A DNA stretch of 64,000 nucleotides from Kitasatospora phosalacinea (GCF_030268885.1 NZ_BSSA01000002.1:248001-312000); one strand, 5' to 3'; positions 26,574 to 36,290 are shown, numbered from the stretch's first letter. The notes: a model not told the origin generated them from the sequence alone. Program-made: numbers and translations.

Positions 26574-27260
26574 TCAGTGCTTGCCCGCGGTGGCGCCGGG
26601 CGCGGGCGCGGCGTTCACCGGGCTCAGGCAGAGCCGGTAGCGGGTGGTGTGCTTCCGCGACCGGTACTGGCCGTCGTAGGGGGTGGTGCCCGGGCGTTCG
26701 CTGGCGCAGTTGAGCAGGGAGATGGTGCCGTTCTTGCGGTAGTCGACCCTCCACCTGGCGTCCGAGGCGGTGCAGGACACCTTCTTGTGCTGGGCGCTCA
26801 GGCAGTCCCCGACGTTCGGTCCCTTGTTGACGCTGCCCAGGAACACGATCCACAGGACGCCGACCGCGATGCCGAGCAGCACCACGCCGAGCGCCACCCG
26901 GCGGACCACGGTGCGGGCGGTGACCGGCCCGGCGGGCTTGACCGGCGCCCGCGGCGGCTCCTGCCCCCAGGCGGGCAACTGCCCCTCCCCGGCGGGCGGT
27001 TGGCCGTACGCGGGCGGCTGTTGGCCGTACGGGGGCGCCGGGGGTTGCTGCCCGTACGCGGGCGGCTGGCCGTAGCCGGACGGGGGCTGCTGCCCGTACG
27101 CGGGGGGCTGCTGGCCGTAGGCGGGTGCGGGGGGTTGCTGCCCGTACGCGGGTGGCTGGGCGTAGCCGGAGGGGCCGCCGTACGCGGGCGGCGGCTGCTG
27201 GCCGGGCGGTCCGTACGGGGTGGGCTGTCCGTAGGGCCCGGGTGGCTGCGGTGTGCTCAT
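26574..27260 (-). CDS. LppU/SCO3897-like proline-rich membrane protein
   Basis: The 228-residue protein starts MSTPQPPGPYGQPTPYGPPG. Residues 1-95 are repeats of PPAYGQQP type, followed by one transmembrane helix (about 110-130, VALGVVLLGIAVGVLWIVFL) and an extracytoplasmic domain of about 95 residues with four cysteines (GDCLSAQ, VSCTASD, LLNCASE, YRLCLSP). The layout matches the LppU/SCO3897 family, and the position between cca and an MFS gene fits. It may bind wall or membrane partners through the tyrosine-proline repeats; function is not known. Confidence 0.8.
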   Translation of the reverse strand: MSTPQPPGPYGQPTPYGPPGQQPPPAYGGPSGYAQPPAYGQQPPAPAYGQQPPAYGQQPPSGYGQPPAYGQQPPAPPYGQQPPAYGQPPAGEGQLPAWGQEPPRAPVKPAGPVTARTVVRRVALGVVLLGIAVGVLWIVFLGSVNKGPNVGDCLSAQHKKVSCTASDARWRVDYRKNGTISLLNCASERPGTTPYDGQYRSRKHTTRYRLCLSPVNAAPAPGATAGKH

Positions 27261-27325
27261 CTGATGATCCCCCCTGCGGCGGTTAGGTTGCCGTGCGCCC
27301 ACGTACCCTAGCGGCCGACCCCCCG

Positions 27326-28630
27326 TCAGGGACGGCGGGTCGCGCGGAAGTAGAGCACCGCCCCGAGCGCGTACAGCCCCGACAGCGCCAGCAGCACCGG
27401 CACCGAGCGGCCGTCCAGCGGCAGCACCAGCGCGGTGACGGCGGCCGCGGCGACGTACGAGACGTTCATCAGCACGTCGTAGATCGCGAACACCCGGCCG
27501 CGGTACTCGTCCTCCACCGACTCCTGCACCAGGGTGTCGGTGCAGATCTTGGTGCCCTGGGTGACCACGCCCAGCAGCAGCGCCGCCGCCATCACCGGGG
27601 CCTCCCGGAAGGTCAGGCCGAGGGTCGGCACGGACACCGCGGCCCCGGCCAGGCAGATCGTCATCCAGCCGTGCAGGCCGAACCGGCGGGTGGCCCACGG
27701 GCTGGCCGCCGCCGCCAGGAAGAAGCCCACCGCGGACATCACGACCGTCAGGCCCAGGGTGGCCAGGCCGCCGTCGACGTCCTCGGCCCGGTTGAAGGTG
27801 TAGCGGCACAGCATCAGCACCACCACGGTCAGCACGCCGTAGCAGAACCGGGCCAGGCTCACCGCGGCCAGCGCACGCACCGCCGGGCGGCAGTCCCGCA
27901 GCAGGTGCCGCAGTCCGGCCCGCAGGTCGTGCCAGGCGGTCGCCAACGCCTGCCGCAGCGGCGGGAGTTCGAGGTGCAGGTCGGGGCCCAGCTCGTCCGG
28001 CGCGATCGGGCGCACCGCCAGCGCGGCGACCAGGTACAGCAGCGCGGAGAGCCCCACGGTCAGGGCGGTGGCGGTCGAGCCGGAGGCCAGTGCGCCCCCC
28101 ACCAGGCCGAGGGAGCCGCCGACCGTCGCCGCGACGGTGCCCAGGGTCGGCGACACCGCGTTCGCGGTGACCAGCGCCGACGGGTCCGCCACCACCCGGG
28201 GCAGTGCGGCCGACAGCCCGGCCAGGATGAACCGGTTGACCCCGATCACCACCAGCGCCGCCGCGTAGAACACCCAGCGCGGCAGCCCGCCGAGCAGCAG
28301 CAGGGCGGTCAGCAGGCAGAGCGCGCAGCGGAGCAGATTGCCCGTCAGCAGCACCTGCCGCCGCCGCCAGCGGTCCAGCATCACCCCCGTGAACGGCCCG
28401 ACCACCGAGAACGGCAGCATCACCACCGCCAGCGCGACGGCGATCTCGGCGGGGGAGGACTGCTTGTCGGGGGAGAAGAGCGCGTAGGTGGCCAGCGAGG
28501 CCTGGAACACCCCGTCCGACAGCTGCGAGAGCAACCGGACCGTCAGCAGCCGCCGGAAGCCGGGACCGCGCAGCAGGCCGAGCAGCAGCGCGGGCGGGGT
28601 GGCCTCCCGCGGGGCCCGTTCGGTGATCAC
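27326..28630 (-). CDS. MFS transporter
   Basis: The 434-residue protein has about 12 hydrophobic segments and the MFS motif A-like loop GVMLDRWRRRQVLLTGNLLR between helices 2 and 3. The second half repeats the topology (GFFLAAAASPWATRRFGLHG). Substrate is unknown. The GTG start at 28630 (VITERAPREA) has no strong ribosome site, so the start is uncertain; the frame is open far upstream through a parS site. It is divergent from the CHAP hydrolase gene. Confidence 0.82.
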   Translation of the reverse strand: MITERAPREATPPALLLGLLRGPGFRRLLTVRLLSQLSDGVFQASLATYALFSPDKQSSPAEIAVALAVVMLPFSVVGPFTGVMLDRWRRRQVLLTGNLLRCALCLLTALLLLGGLPRWVFYAAALVVIGVNRFILAGLSAALPRVVADPSALVTANAVSPTLGTVAATVGGSLGLVGGALASGSTATALTVGLSALLYLVAALAVRPIAPDELGPDLHLELPPLRQALATAWHDLRAGLRHLLRDCRPAVRALAAVSLARFCYGVLTVVVLMLCRYTFNRAEDVDGGLATLGLTVVMSAVGFFLAAAASPWATRRFGLHGWMTICLAGAAVSVPTLGLTFREAPVMAAALLLGVVTQGTKICTDTLVQESVEDEYRGRVFAIYDVLMNVSYVAAAAVTALVLPLDGRSVPVLLALSGLYALGAVLYFRATRRP

Positions 28631-28658
28631 CCGCCAAGGGTGCCACGCGACCGACCCT

Positions 28659-28672
28659 GTTTCACGTGGAAC
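28659..28672. promoter_or_regulatory. parS: parS site
   Basis: GTTTCACGTGGAAC (one base from canonical) lies in the gap between the divergent MFS and CHAP hydrolase genes, 28 bases before the MFS start. Confidence 0.85.
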
Positions 28673-28795
28673 ATCCGCCGACTTTCCGGCGGCCGGACGC
28701 CCCCCGCGTGCTCCCGCACCACCGATGACCTCGCCGCCGCGAGGTCGTTGACCACTCCGGGAGGGAAGAACCACCTCGGACAACGGGAGGCTCCC

Positions 28796-29566
28796 ATGCG
28801 AGAAGAGTTCACCGCCCTGCTGCTCGGACAGGTCGGCCAGCACGAAGGCCGCGACCCCGACGGCACCTGGAACAACCGCCAGCGCTACAGCACCGAGACC
28901 CCCGGGCTGGAATGGTCCGACGGCCAGCCCTGGTGCGCCACCTTCGAGGCGTGGGCCGCCCACCGGGCCGGCATGGACGCCCTCTGGCCGATGACCGCCT
29001 CCTGCCTGACCGCGGTCGCCTGGTGGCGCGAGCGCGGCCGCTGGAGCGAATACCCCGTCCTCGGCGGCCCCTTCTACCTCGGCCCGGACGGCGGCACCCA
29101 CACCGGCGTCGTCGTCGCCTACGACGCCGACACCATCAGCACGGTGGAGGCCAACACCAACGACAGCGGCTCCGCCGAGGGCGACGGCGTCTACCTCAAG
29201 TCCCGCCCGCGGCGCGGCCCCGGCTCGCCGTACGGCTACGGCGTCCCGGCCTTCCCGGAGGGCACCGTCTCCGCCGACCCGGCGCTCGGCGGCGTCCCCG
29301 CGGCCCGGACGTCGGCCCAGGCGACCGCCCCCGCCGCCGGGGCGCCGCGCTGGCCCGGCCGCTACCTGCGGGTGCGCACCCCGATGCTGCACGGGGACGA
29401 CGTGCTGATGTGGCAGCGGCGGATGGCCGCCCGCGGCTGGTCGATCACCGCGGACGGCTGGTACGGCCCCGCCTCCGCCCGGGTCTGCCGGGCCTTCCAG
29501 CAGCGCCACGGCCTCGCCGTGGACGGCGTGGTCGGCCCGGCCACCTGGGCCGCGACCTGGTCCTGA
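28796..29566 (+). CDS. CHAP-domain and peptidoglycan-binding protein
   Basis: The 256-residue protein has an N-terminal CHAP-like amidase domain (about 1-150) with the catalytic cysteine in DGQPWCATFEAWAA and a histidine in GGTHTGVVVAYDADT. The C-terminal PG-binding fold (about 190-256) contains DVLMWQRRMAARGW and FQQRHGLAVDGVVGPATW. It probably hydrolyses or remodels peptidoglycan. No signal peptide is visible from ATG 28796, which has GGGAGG ahead, so export would need another route, or it acts inside the cell or after lysis. Confidence 0.85.
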   Translation: MREEFTALLLGQVGQHEGRDPDGTWNNRQRYSTETPGLEWSDGQPWCATFEAWAAHRAGMDALWPMTASCLTAVAWWRERGRWSEYPVLGGPFYLGPDGGTHTGVVVAYDADTISTVEANTNDSGSAEGDGVYLKSRPRRGPGSPYGYGVPAFPEGTVSADPALGGVPAARTSAQATAPAAGAPRWPGRYLRVRTPMLHGDDVLMWQRRMAARGWSITADGWYGPASARVCRAFQQRHGLAVDGVVGPATWAATWS

Positions 29567-29571
29567 ACGCA

Positions 29572-29610
29572 CCGGAGGGCCGCCCCGCACGAAGCGGGAC
29601 GGCCCTCCGG
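29572..29610 (+). terminator. Terminator after the CHAP hydrolase gene
   Basis: A 17-bp stem with one mismatch (arms 29572-29588 and 29594-29610, CCGGAGGGCCGCCCCGC and its near-complement) encloses a 5-base loop, six bases past the stop. Confidence 0.75.
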
Positions 29611-29631
29611 CCACACCTGGCGTCGACTCGG

Positions 29632-29687
29632 TCAGCGCTCAGCGCTCACCCACCAACAGCGAGCAGGCTTCGCTGCGCTCAGCGCTC
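29632..29687. repeat. TCAGCGCTC short repeats at the ino1 end
   Basis: TCAGCGCTC occurs at 29632, 29639 (overlapping) and 29679. Between them CAGCGA/TCGCTG can pair. It covers the ino1 stop and may act as its terminator region. Confidence 0.4.
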
Positions 29688-30761
29688 GACCTCGCCGCGG
29701 ATGAACTTCTCGACGTTCTCCTTGGCCTCGTCGTCGAAGTACTGCACCGGCGGGGACTTCATGAAGTACGAGGACGCGGAGAGGATCGGGCCGCCGATGC
29801 CGCGGTCCTTGGCGATCTTCGCGGCGCGCACGGCGTCGATGATGACACCGGCCGAGTTCGGGGAGTCCCAGACCTCGAGCTTGTACTCGAGGTTCAGCGG
29901 GACGTCGCCGAACGCGCGGCCCTCGAGGCGGACGTACGCCCACTTGCGGTCGTCGAGCCACGCGACGTAGTCGGACGGGCCGATGTGGACGTTCTTGGCG
30001 CCCAGCTCGCGGTCGCGGATCTGGGAGGTGACCGCCTGGGTCTTGGAGATCTTCTTGGACTCCAGGCGCTCGCGCTCGAGCATGTTCTTGAAGTCCATGT
30101 TGCCGCCGACGTTCAGCTGCATGGTGCGCTCGAGGATGACACCGCGGTCCTCGAAGAGCTTCGCCATCACGCGGTGCGTGATGGTGGCGCCGACCTGCGA
30201 CTTGATGTCGTCGCCGACGATCGGGACACCGGCCTCGGTGAACTTGTCGGCCCACTCCTTGGTGCCGGCGATGAACACCGGGAGGGCGTTCACGAAGGCG
30301 ACCTTGGCGTCGATGGCGCACTGGGCGTAGAACTTGGCGGCGTCCTCGGAGCCGACCGGCAGGTAGCAGACCAGGACGTCGACCTGGCGGTCCTTGAGGA
30401 CCTGCACGACGTCGACCGGAGCCTCGTCGGACTCCTCGATGGTCTCGCGGTAGTACTTGCCGAGGCCGTCGAGGGTGTGGCCGCGCTGCACGGTGACGCC
30501 GGTCGGCGGCACGTCGCAGATCTTGATGGTGTTGTTCTCGCTGTTGCCGATGGCGTCGGCCAGGTCGAAGCCGACCTTCTTGGCGTCCACGTCGAACGCG
30601 GCGACGAAGTCGACGTCCTTGACGTGGTAGTCGCCGAACTGGACGTGCATCAGGCCGGGGACCTTACCGGCCGGGTCGGCGTCCTTGTAGTACTCGACAC
30701 CCTGCACCAGCGAGGCGGCGCAGTTGCCCACGCCGACGATGGCTACGCGAACCGAACCCAT
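29679..30761 (-). CDS. ino1: myo-Inositol-1(3)-phosphate synthase
   Basis: The enzyme converts glucose 6-phosphate to inositol phosphate using NAD; in actinobacteria this feeds mycothiol and phosphatidylinositol synthesis. In 360 residues it begins [20 protein letters not shown] (the GxGxxx Rossmann loop) and carries [20 protein letters not shown] and the catalytic region [23 protein letters not shown] 30761 is preceded by GGGAG. It follows padR on the same strand with a 144-base gap that contains a short hairpin. Confidence 0.94.
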   Translation of the reverse strand: MGSVRVAIVGVGNCAASLVQGVEYYKDADPAGKVPGLMHVQFGDYHVKDVDFVAAFDVDAKKVGFDLADAIGNSENNTIKICDVPPTGVTVQRGHTLDGLGKYYRETIEESDEAPVDVVQVLKDRQVDVLVCYLPVGSEDAAKFYAQCAIDAKVAFVNALPVFIAGTKEWADKFTEAGVPIVGDDIKSQVGATITHRVMAKLFEDRGVILERTMQLNVGGNMDFKNMLERERLESKKISKTQAVTSQIRDRELGAKNVHIGPSDYVAWLDDRKWAYVRLEGRAFGDVPLNLEYKLEVWDSPNSAGVIIDAVRAAKIAKDRGIGGPILSASSYFMKSPPVQYFDDEAKENVEKFIRGEVER

Positions 30762-30840
30762 TCCGGTTGCTCCCTGAATCTCATGAGGTCCGCCGTGCTG
30801 CGGCGGCAACCTCGTTCCACATCTGTTCTTACTGTCTGAT

Positions 30841-30859
30841 CGGGCGCGCGGGGCGCCCG
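30841..30859 (-). terminator. Weak hairpin between padR and ino1
   Basis: CGGGCGC and GCGCCCG (7-bp stem, 5-base loop) lie 47 bases past the padR stop. It may partly terminate padR transcripts before ino1. Confidence 0.35.
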
Positions 30860-30905
30860 CGCCTCGCCGCGGGCGGCGTGGCCGGCGCGGTGGTGCAGCG
30901 CTCCG

Positions 30906-31568
30906 CTAGGAGCGCCCCGGGCGGTCGTACGGTGGCCCGGGCGGGTCGGAGGACCCGTCGGCCGGACCACGGCCGTCCGAAGTACTGGGGGACGCGGCGT
31001 TGCGTCCGGTCCGGGTGGCCCGCTCGGTCTCGATCAGCTCGTTGAGCCAGCGGACCTCGCGTTCCACGGACTCCAGGCCGTGGCGCTGGAGTTCGAGGGT
31101 GTAGTCGTCGAAGCGTTCGCGGGTGCGGGCGATGGAGCTGCGCATCCGCTCCAGCCGCTCCTCCAACCGGCTGCGGCGGCCTTCGAGCACGCGCATCCGG
31201 ACCGCCCGGTCGGTCTGGCCGAAGAAGGCGAAGCGGACGCCGAAGTGCTCGTCCTCCCACGCCTCCGGGCCGGATTCGGCGAGCAGCTCCTCGAAGCGCT
31301 CCTTGCCCTCCGGGGAGAGCCGGTAGACGATCTTCGACCGCTTGCCGTTGAGGGCGGTGGCCGGGACGTACTCGACGTCCGGGTTGTCCTCCACCAGGAA
31401 GCCCTGGGCGACCAGGCTCTTCAGGCAGGGGTAGAGCGTTCCGTACGAGAAGGCCCGGAACGAGCCCAGCAGGACGTTGAGCCGCTTGCGCAGCTCGTAC
31501 CCGTGCATGGGCGCGTCGTGGAGCAGGCCGAGGACGGCGAATTCGAGGACGCCGGAGCGTCGGCTCAT
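30906..31568 (-). CDS. PadR family transcriptional regulator
   Basis: The 220-residue protein has an N-terminal winged helix (about 8-85, LEFAVLGLLHDAPMHGYELR and SFRAFSYGTLYPCLKSLVAQ) and a C-terminal helical dimerisation region (130-195). The tail is disordered. ATG 31568 has GGAGGAAGG ahead. It lies upstream of ino1 and divergent from the penicillin-binding protein gene, and three tandem palindrome-like elements lie in the shared promoter region, so it probably regulates itself and perhaps ino1 or the PBP gene. In S. coelicolor the equivalent place also has a PadR regulator. Confidence 0.9.
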   Translation of the reverse strand: MSRRSGVLEFAVLGLLHDAPMHGYELRKRLNVLLGSFRAFSYGTLYPCLKSLVAQGFLVEDNPDVEYVPATALNGKRSKIVYRLSPEGKERFEELLAESGPEAWEDEHFGVRFAFFGQTDRAVRMRVLEGRRSRLEERLERMRSSIARTRERFDDYTLELQRHGLESVEREVRWLNELIETERATRTGRNAASPSTSDGRGPADGSSDPPGPPYDRPGRS

Positions 31569-31620
31569 ACCGCCTTCCTCCTTCCGTGAGGGTTCCTGCT
31601 CGTCGGGTGCGGGCCCCGGC

Positions 31621-31677
31621 TCGGCAGTGTATGCCGAACCGATGTGTCGCGCCGATGTATCGGCTCGATATATCGGC
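31621..31677. promoter_or_regulatory. Tandem PadR operator-like repeats
   Basis: Three 12-base elements repeat every 13 bases: CCGATGTGTCGC (31639), CCGATGTATCGG (31652) and TCGATATATCGG (31665). An inverted repeat TCGGCA-N5-TGCCGA (31621-31637) precedes them. The region is AT-rich against its surroundings and lies 53 bases upstream of padR. The rest of the 296-base gap to the PBP gene shows no gene. Confidence 0.6.
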
Positions 31678-31864
31678 AACAGTAACCCTGGGTCACGGAT
31701 GGAGCAAGAGGGGCACGCGTAACTGCGATCACAAGGCCCCTGGGCAACGGGCGTGTAATGAATCGCAGTCAGTTCGTCCTGGTTGGCTTCCAATGTCCGA
31801 TTAGGTGGTTTTTCGGGAGCCGTACTCTTTCGCCTGTGCACCCTGACCGAGGAGCTGCGGAGAG

Positions 31865-34591
31865 ATGAGCGAACACCGGCGCAGGTCGGCCAACCCCGGA
31901 GGCGAGCAGCCGCCTCCGCGGCGGTCCGACTCCGGAAGGCCGTATGCGTACGGGAACCCGGTCGAGGGCGCACCCGAGTACGGCCGTGGCGGGCCGGGCC
32001 GTCCGGGGGCTCCGGGCGGCGGGCAGCCCGGTCTGGGCCGGGCCGGTCGTCCCGGGCAGGTGCCGGGCCAGGGCGGTCCGGGCGGCCCCGGTGGTCGGCG
32101 CGCCGCGCGGGAGACCGCCGAGCAGCCCCGGCTGACCCGGGCGGAGATGCGCAAGCAGTCCCGCAAGGGCGGTGGCGGTGGCGGCAACGGCGACGGACCG
32201 CAGGGCGGCCGCGCCGCCGGGCGCAACGGCAAGCCGGGCAAGAAGCGGCTGATCGACTACCCGCGGTACGGCAAGCAGGGCTTCCGGCGCTGGATGCCGT
32301 CCTGGAAGCAGGTGCTGAGCCTGTTCCTGGTCTTCTTCGGCGGCAGCGTGGCCGCGGTCGGCCTCGCCTACGCGATGGTCCAGGTGCCGAACGAGAAGAC
32401 CCCGCTGGAGATCCAGAGCAACGTCTACTACTGGGCCGACGGCAGCGAGATGGCCCGCACCGGCACCGAGAACCAGCAGCTGGTGGAGCTCTCGCAGATC
32501 AGCCGCCCCGCCCAGGACGCGGTCATCGCGGCGGAGAACGCCACCTTCCGCACCGACTCCGGCATCGACCCCAAGGGCATCGCCCGCGCCGTCTACAAGA
32601 TGGCCACCGGCGGCGAGACCCAGGGCGGTTCGACCATCACCCAGCAGTACGTGAAGAACGTCTACCTCTCGCAGGACCAGACGCTCTCCCGGAAGGCCAA
32701 GGAGTTCTTCATCACCCTGAAGGTCAACGGTGAGAAGACCAAGGACCAGATCCTCGAGGGCTACCTGAACACCAGCTGGTTCGGCCGCGGCGCGACCGGC
32801 ATCCAGGCGGCCGCGCAGGCGTACTACGGCGTCGACGCCAGCAAGGTCGACGTCTGCCAGGGCGCCATGCTGGCGGGCCTGCTGAAGGGCGCGGGCCTGT
32901 ACGACCCGAGCCTGAGCAAGGCCAACCACGACCGCATGGTGGACCGCTGGAACTGGATCCTGGACCGGATGGTCACCACCAAGGTGCTGTCCGCCGAGGA
33001 CCGGGCCAAGTGCAAGGACTTCCCCGAGCCGGTCGACGCGCAGAAGGTCACCAAGACCACCGGCGAGACCACCTACCTGGTCCAGATGGCCAAGCAGTAC
33101 GTCAGCGTCAAGGACCCGAGCATCACCCCGGCGGCCCTGGACCGCGGCGGCTACGAGATCCACACCACCTTCCAGAAGGACAAGGTCGACGCCCTGAAGA
33201 AGGCCGTGGACGACTTCTCGGCGGCCACCCTGAAGCCGGACCGGGACAAGGACAAGAACGTCCAGGTCGGTGCCGCCTCGGTGCTGCCGGGCGACGGGGC
33301 GATCGTGGCCGTCTACGGCGGCCCGGGCGCGGAGAACGGCCACTACAGCAACAACGCGGACGGCTCGGTCCTGGTCGGCTCGACCTTCAAGCCCTTCGTG
33401 CTGGCCGCCGCGATGGAGAACGGCGTCCTCACCAAGAACGGCCCGGACGGCAAGCCGGCCAAGATCAACCCGGACTCCCGCTACCTGGCCGACGACATGG
33501 CGCAGATCTACCGCGCCGACGGCAGCAAGGCGATCGGCGACGACGGCCAGCCCTACCGCCAGAAGAACAGCGACCCCGGCAACAAGGGGTACGTGACGCT
33601 GCGGACGGCCATGCAGTGGTCGTACAACGTGCCGTTCGTGCAGCTGGGCCAGGACGTCGGCGGCGACAAGGTCGTCGCGATGGCGGAGAACCTCGGGCTG
33701 CGCAAGGAGACCCTGGCGGGGGCCAACACGCTGACCCTGCCGCTGGGCACCTCGACGCCGAGCTCGATCCGGATGGCCTCGGCCTACTCGGTGTTCGCGG
33801 CGCACGGCCAGCAGCTCGACCCGTACTCGGTGACCTCGGTGAAGTTCCGCGGCAAGGAGCTGACGCAGTTCACCAAGCCGACGCCGAGGACGGCGCTGGA
33901 CCCGCTGGTCGCCGACACCATCACCGACGTGCTGCAGAACGCGGCGAAGAACGGCACCGGCAGCAAGACCGCCGAGCTGGGCTTCCCGGTGGCCGGCAAG
34001 ACCGGCACCACCGACCACAGCGTCTCGGCCTGGTTCGTCGGCTACACGCCGAGCCTGTCCACCGCGGTCGGCATGTGGCGCGACGACGTGAACGACAAGG
34101 AGAAGAAGGAGCCGCTCACCCTGGAGGGCACCGGCGGCAAGAAGGAGGTGCACGGCGGTGACTACCCGGCGGACATCTTCACCCGCTACATGAAGATGGT
34201 CGGCCCGGGCAACCCGCGCAACTTCACGCCCCCGTCCGGCACCTGGGGCGAGGAGGTCGACTCCTCCGGGGCCCCGGCCACCGCCTCGCCCTCGGCCTCG
34301 GCCTCCAGCTCCGAGTCGCCCACGGCCCCGCCGACCGAGCAGGTGCCGAGCGAGACGCCCGACCCGTCGCCGTCCCCGTCCGACCGCCAGAGCGGCAAGC
34401 CGACCGGACGTCCGACCTCGCCGACCTCGCCCCCGCCGAGCTGCCTGATCCCGAGCCTGTGCCCGACCTCCAGCCCGAGCTCGGGGACGAACGGCGGGAC
34501 GAACGGCGGCACGACCGGCGGCACGACGGGCGGCACGACCGGTGGCGGCGGCAAGAACGGCGGCACCACCGCCGGCACCACCACGCAGTAG
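31865..34591 (+). CDS. Bifunctional penicillin-binding protein (class A)
   Basis: The 908-residue protein polymerises and cross-links peptidoglycan. A basic, Gly/Pro-rich cytoplasmic N-terminus (1-145) precedes one transmembrane helix (about 148-172). The GT51 domain (about 200-370) has AENATFRTDSGIDPKGIARA and GGSTITQQYVKNVYL. The transpeptidase domain has SxxK in GSTFKPFVLAAAMEN (S near 506), SYN near 585 and KTG in GKTGTTDHSVSAWF near 711. The C-terminus (800-908) is Pro/Ser-rich and ends in GGT repeats. ATG 31865 is used. Confidence 0.94.
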   Translation: MSEHRRRSANPGGEQPPPRRSDSGRPYAYGNPVEGAPEYGRGGPGRPGAPGGGQPGLGRAGRPGQVPGQGGPGGPGGRRAARETAEQPRLTRAEMRKQSRKGGGGGGNGDGPQGGRAAGRNGKPGKKRLIDYPRYGKQGFRRWMPSWKQVLSLFLVFFGGSVAAVGLAYAMVQVPNEKTPLEIQSNVYYWADGSEMARTGTENQQLVELSQISRPAQDAVIAAENATFRTDSGIDPKGIARAVYKMATGGETQGGSTITQQYVKNVYLSQDQTLSRKAKEFFITLKVNGEKTKDQILEGYLNTSWFGRGATGIQAAAQAYYGVDASKVDVCQGAMLAGLLKGAGLYDPSLSKANHDRMVDRWNWILDRMVTTKVLSAEDRAKCKDFPEPVDAQKVTKTTGETTYLVQMAKQYVSVKDPSITPAALDRGGYEIHTTFQKDKVDALKKAVDDFSAATLKPDRDKDKNVQVGAASVLPGDGAIVAVYGGPGAENGHYSNNADGSVLVGSTFKPFVLAAAMENGVLTKNGPDGKPAKINPDSRYLADDMAQIYRADGSKAIGDDGQPYRQKNSDPGNKGYVTLRTAMQWSYNVPFVQLGQDVGGDKVVAMAENLGLRKETLAGANTLTLPLGTSTPSSIRMASAYSVFAAHGQQLDPYSVTSVKFRGKELTQFTKPTPRTALDPLVADTITDVLQNAAKNGTGSKTAELGFPVAGKTGTTDHSVSAWFVGYTPSLSTAVGMWRDDVNDKEKKEPLTLEGTGGKKEVHGGDYPADIFTRYMKMVGPGNPRNFTPPSGTWGEEVDSSGAPATASPSASASSSESPTAPPTEQVPSETPDPSPSPSDRQSGKPTGRPTSPTSPPPSCLIPSLCPTSSPSSGTNGGTNGGTTGGTTGGTTGGGGKNGGTTAGTTTQ

Positions 34592-34617
34592 CCGCCGCAT
34601 CCCGGCGCAAACACCGC

Positions 34618-34656
34618 AGAGGGGCACGGATCGCGAGGGCGATCCCGTGCCCCTCT
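34618..34656 (+). terminator. Terminator after the PBP gene
   Basis: AGAGGGGCACGG-ATCGC pairs with GCGATCCCGTGCCCCTCT with one bulged base. The last T-rich bases (CTCTTCG) are compatible with termination. Confidence 0.7.
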
Positions 34657-34691
34657 TCGATTGCGCACAGCGGTGCGGCAGTATGTGCGCC

Positions 34692-36290
34692 ATGACCTCC
34701 AGCCTTCGTGACGAGACCTCGCCGCCCGGCCCCGCGCAGGCCGACGGTCCGCTGCCCAACACCGTGGTGGTGCCCGCGGACGAGGACCCGGTCGCGGAGG
34801 CGGGCAGCGAGCTGTTCGGCGGCCCGCCCGGGCGCCGGGCACTGCTGGGGGTCTCCTGGTGGACGCCGGCCAAGTTCCTCGCGCTGGCGGTCATCGCGGT
34901 CTACGTGCTGGGCCTGTTCCAGAAGGCCCCGTGCTACACCGACGGCTGGTTCCACGGCGCCACCACCCAGTACACGAAGGCCTGTTACAGCGACATCCCG
35001 CACCTGTTCTCCGGCCGCGGCTTCGCCGACGGGCTGCACCCGTACCTGGACCCGATCCCGCAGGGCTCGCCGGACATGCAGTACCTGGAGTACCCGGTGC
35101 TGACCGGCCTGTTCATGCAGGTCGCGGCCTGGCTCACCACCCGCAGCGGCGACCTGATGAGCCGTGAGCAGTGGTTCTGGATGGTCAACGCCGGGATGCT
35201 GATGATCTGCGCCGTGGTCGCGGTGGTCGCCACCTCCCGCACCCACCGCCGCCGCCCGTGGGACGCGCTGCTGTTCGCCCTGGCCCCGGCCCTGGCGCTG
35301 AACGCCACCATCAACTGGGACCTGCTGGCGGTCGCCCTGGCCGCGGTGGCGATGGCCTACTGGTCGAACTCCAAGCCGGTCTGGGCGGGCGTCTTCATCG
35401 GGCTGGCCACCGCCGCCAAGCTCTACCCGGTGCTGTTGCTGGGCCCGCTGCTGGTGCTCTGCCTGCGGGCCGGCAAGTGGAAGGAGCTCGGCCAGGCGTT
35501 CGGCGGCGCGGTCGGCGCCTGGCTGGTGGTCAACCTGCCGATCATGCTGGCCAACTGGAAGGGCTGGGTGACCTTCTACAGCTTCAGCCAGACCCGCCGG
35601 GAGGACTACGGCTCGTTCTGGCTGATCCTGATGCAGGGCATCCGCGAGGGCAAGGCCCTGGAGACCCTGAACACCTGGATCGCCGTCCTGCTGGTGCTCA
35701 GCTGCCTGGCGGTCGGCTGGCTGGCGATCAGCGCCCCGCGCCGCCCGCGCTTCGCCCAGCTGGCCTTCCTGGTGGTGGCGGCGTTCATCCTGACCAACAA
35801 GGTCTACTCGCCGCAGTACGTGCTCTGGCTGATCCCGCTGGCCGCGCTGGCCCGGCCGCGCTGGCGCGACTTCCTGGTCTGGCAGGCCTGCGAGGTGCTG
35901 TACTTCCTCGGCGTCTGGTCGTACCTGGCCTACAACGGCGACGGCAAGCACCACGGCATCGACCAGCAGTGGTACCACTTCGCCATCGCCCTGCACCTGG
36001 TCGGCACCCTGTACCTCTGCTACGTGGTGGTCCGCGACATCCTGCAGCCCGACCGCGACCCGGTCCGCTGGGACGGCAGCGACGACCCCTCGGGCGGCGT
36101 GCTGGACGGCGCCCCGGACCGGTTCGTGCTCGGCTCCGCCCGCGCCCTGCGCGAGCAGGAGACGTACGCGGCGTACGCCCCGGAGGGGGACTGGCTGAGC
36201 AAGGAGCCGGAGCCGGAGCCGGAGCGGGAGCTGGAGGTCCGGGTCGAGCCGGGCGTCGGGTCCGGCCCCGGGCCGGAGGCCGCGAAGTAG
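34692..36290 (+). CDS. Glycosyltransferase 87 family membrane protein
   Basis: The protein has 532 residues from ATG 34692; another in-frame ATG lies at 34683. It has about ten transmembrane segments, beginning FLALAVIAVYVLGLFQ near residue 60, and the GT-C like loop HPYLDPIPQGSPDMQYLEYP with acidic residues. DUF2029/GT87 enzymes use polyprenyl-phosphate mannose to build wall or membrane glycans. The C-terminal 80 residues are acidic and disordered. No ribosome site is seen, and a TATG-rich -10-like element is adjacent, so it may be leaderless. It follows the PBP gene and its terminator. Confidence 0.85.
   Translation: MTSSLRDETSPPGPAQADGPLPNTVVVPADEDPVAEAGSELFGGPPGRRALLGVSWWTPAKFLALAVIAVYVLGLFQKAPCYTDGWFHGATTQYTKACYSDIPHLFSGRGFADGLHPYLDPIPQGSPDMQYLEYPVLTGLFMQVAAWLTTRSGDLMSREQWFWMVNAGMLMICAVVAVVATSRTHRRRPWDALLFALAPALALNATINWDLLAVALAAVAMAYWSNSKPVWAGVFIGLATAAKLYPVLLLGPLLVLCLRAGKWKELGQAFGGAVGAWLVVNLPIMLANWKGWVTFYSFSQTRREDYGSFWLILMQGIREGKALETLNTWIAVLLVLSCLAVGWLAISAPRRPRFAQLAFLVVAAFILTNKVYSPQYVLWLIPLAALARPRWRDFLVWQACEVLYFLGVWSYLAYNGDGKHHGIDQQWYHFAIALHLVGTLYLCYVVVRDILQPDRDPVRWDGSDDPSGGVLDGAPDRFVLGSARALREQETYAAYAPEGDWLSKEPEPEPERELEVRVEPGVGSGPGPEAAK

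Noticed and set aside
34480..34591. GGT repeats at the PBP C-terminus as an invading repeat element
   Set aside because: They are in frame and typical of low-complexity C-terminal tails of Streptomyces class A PBPs.
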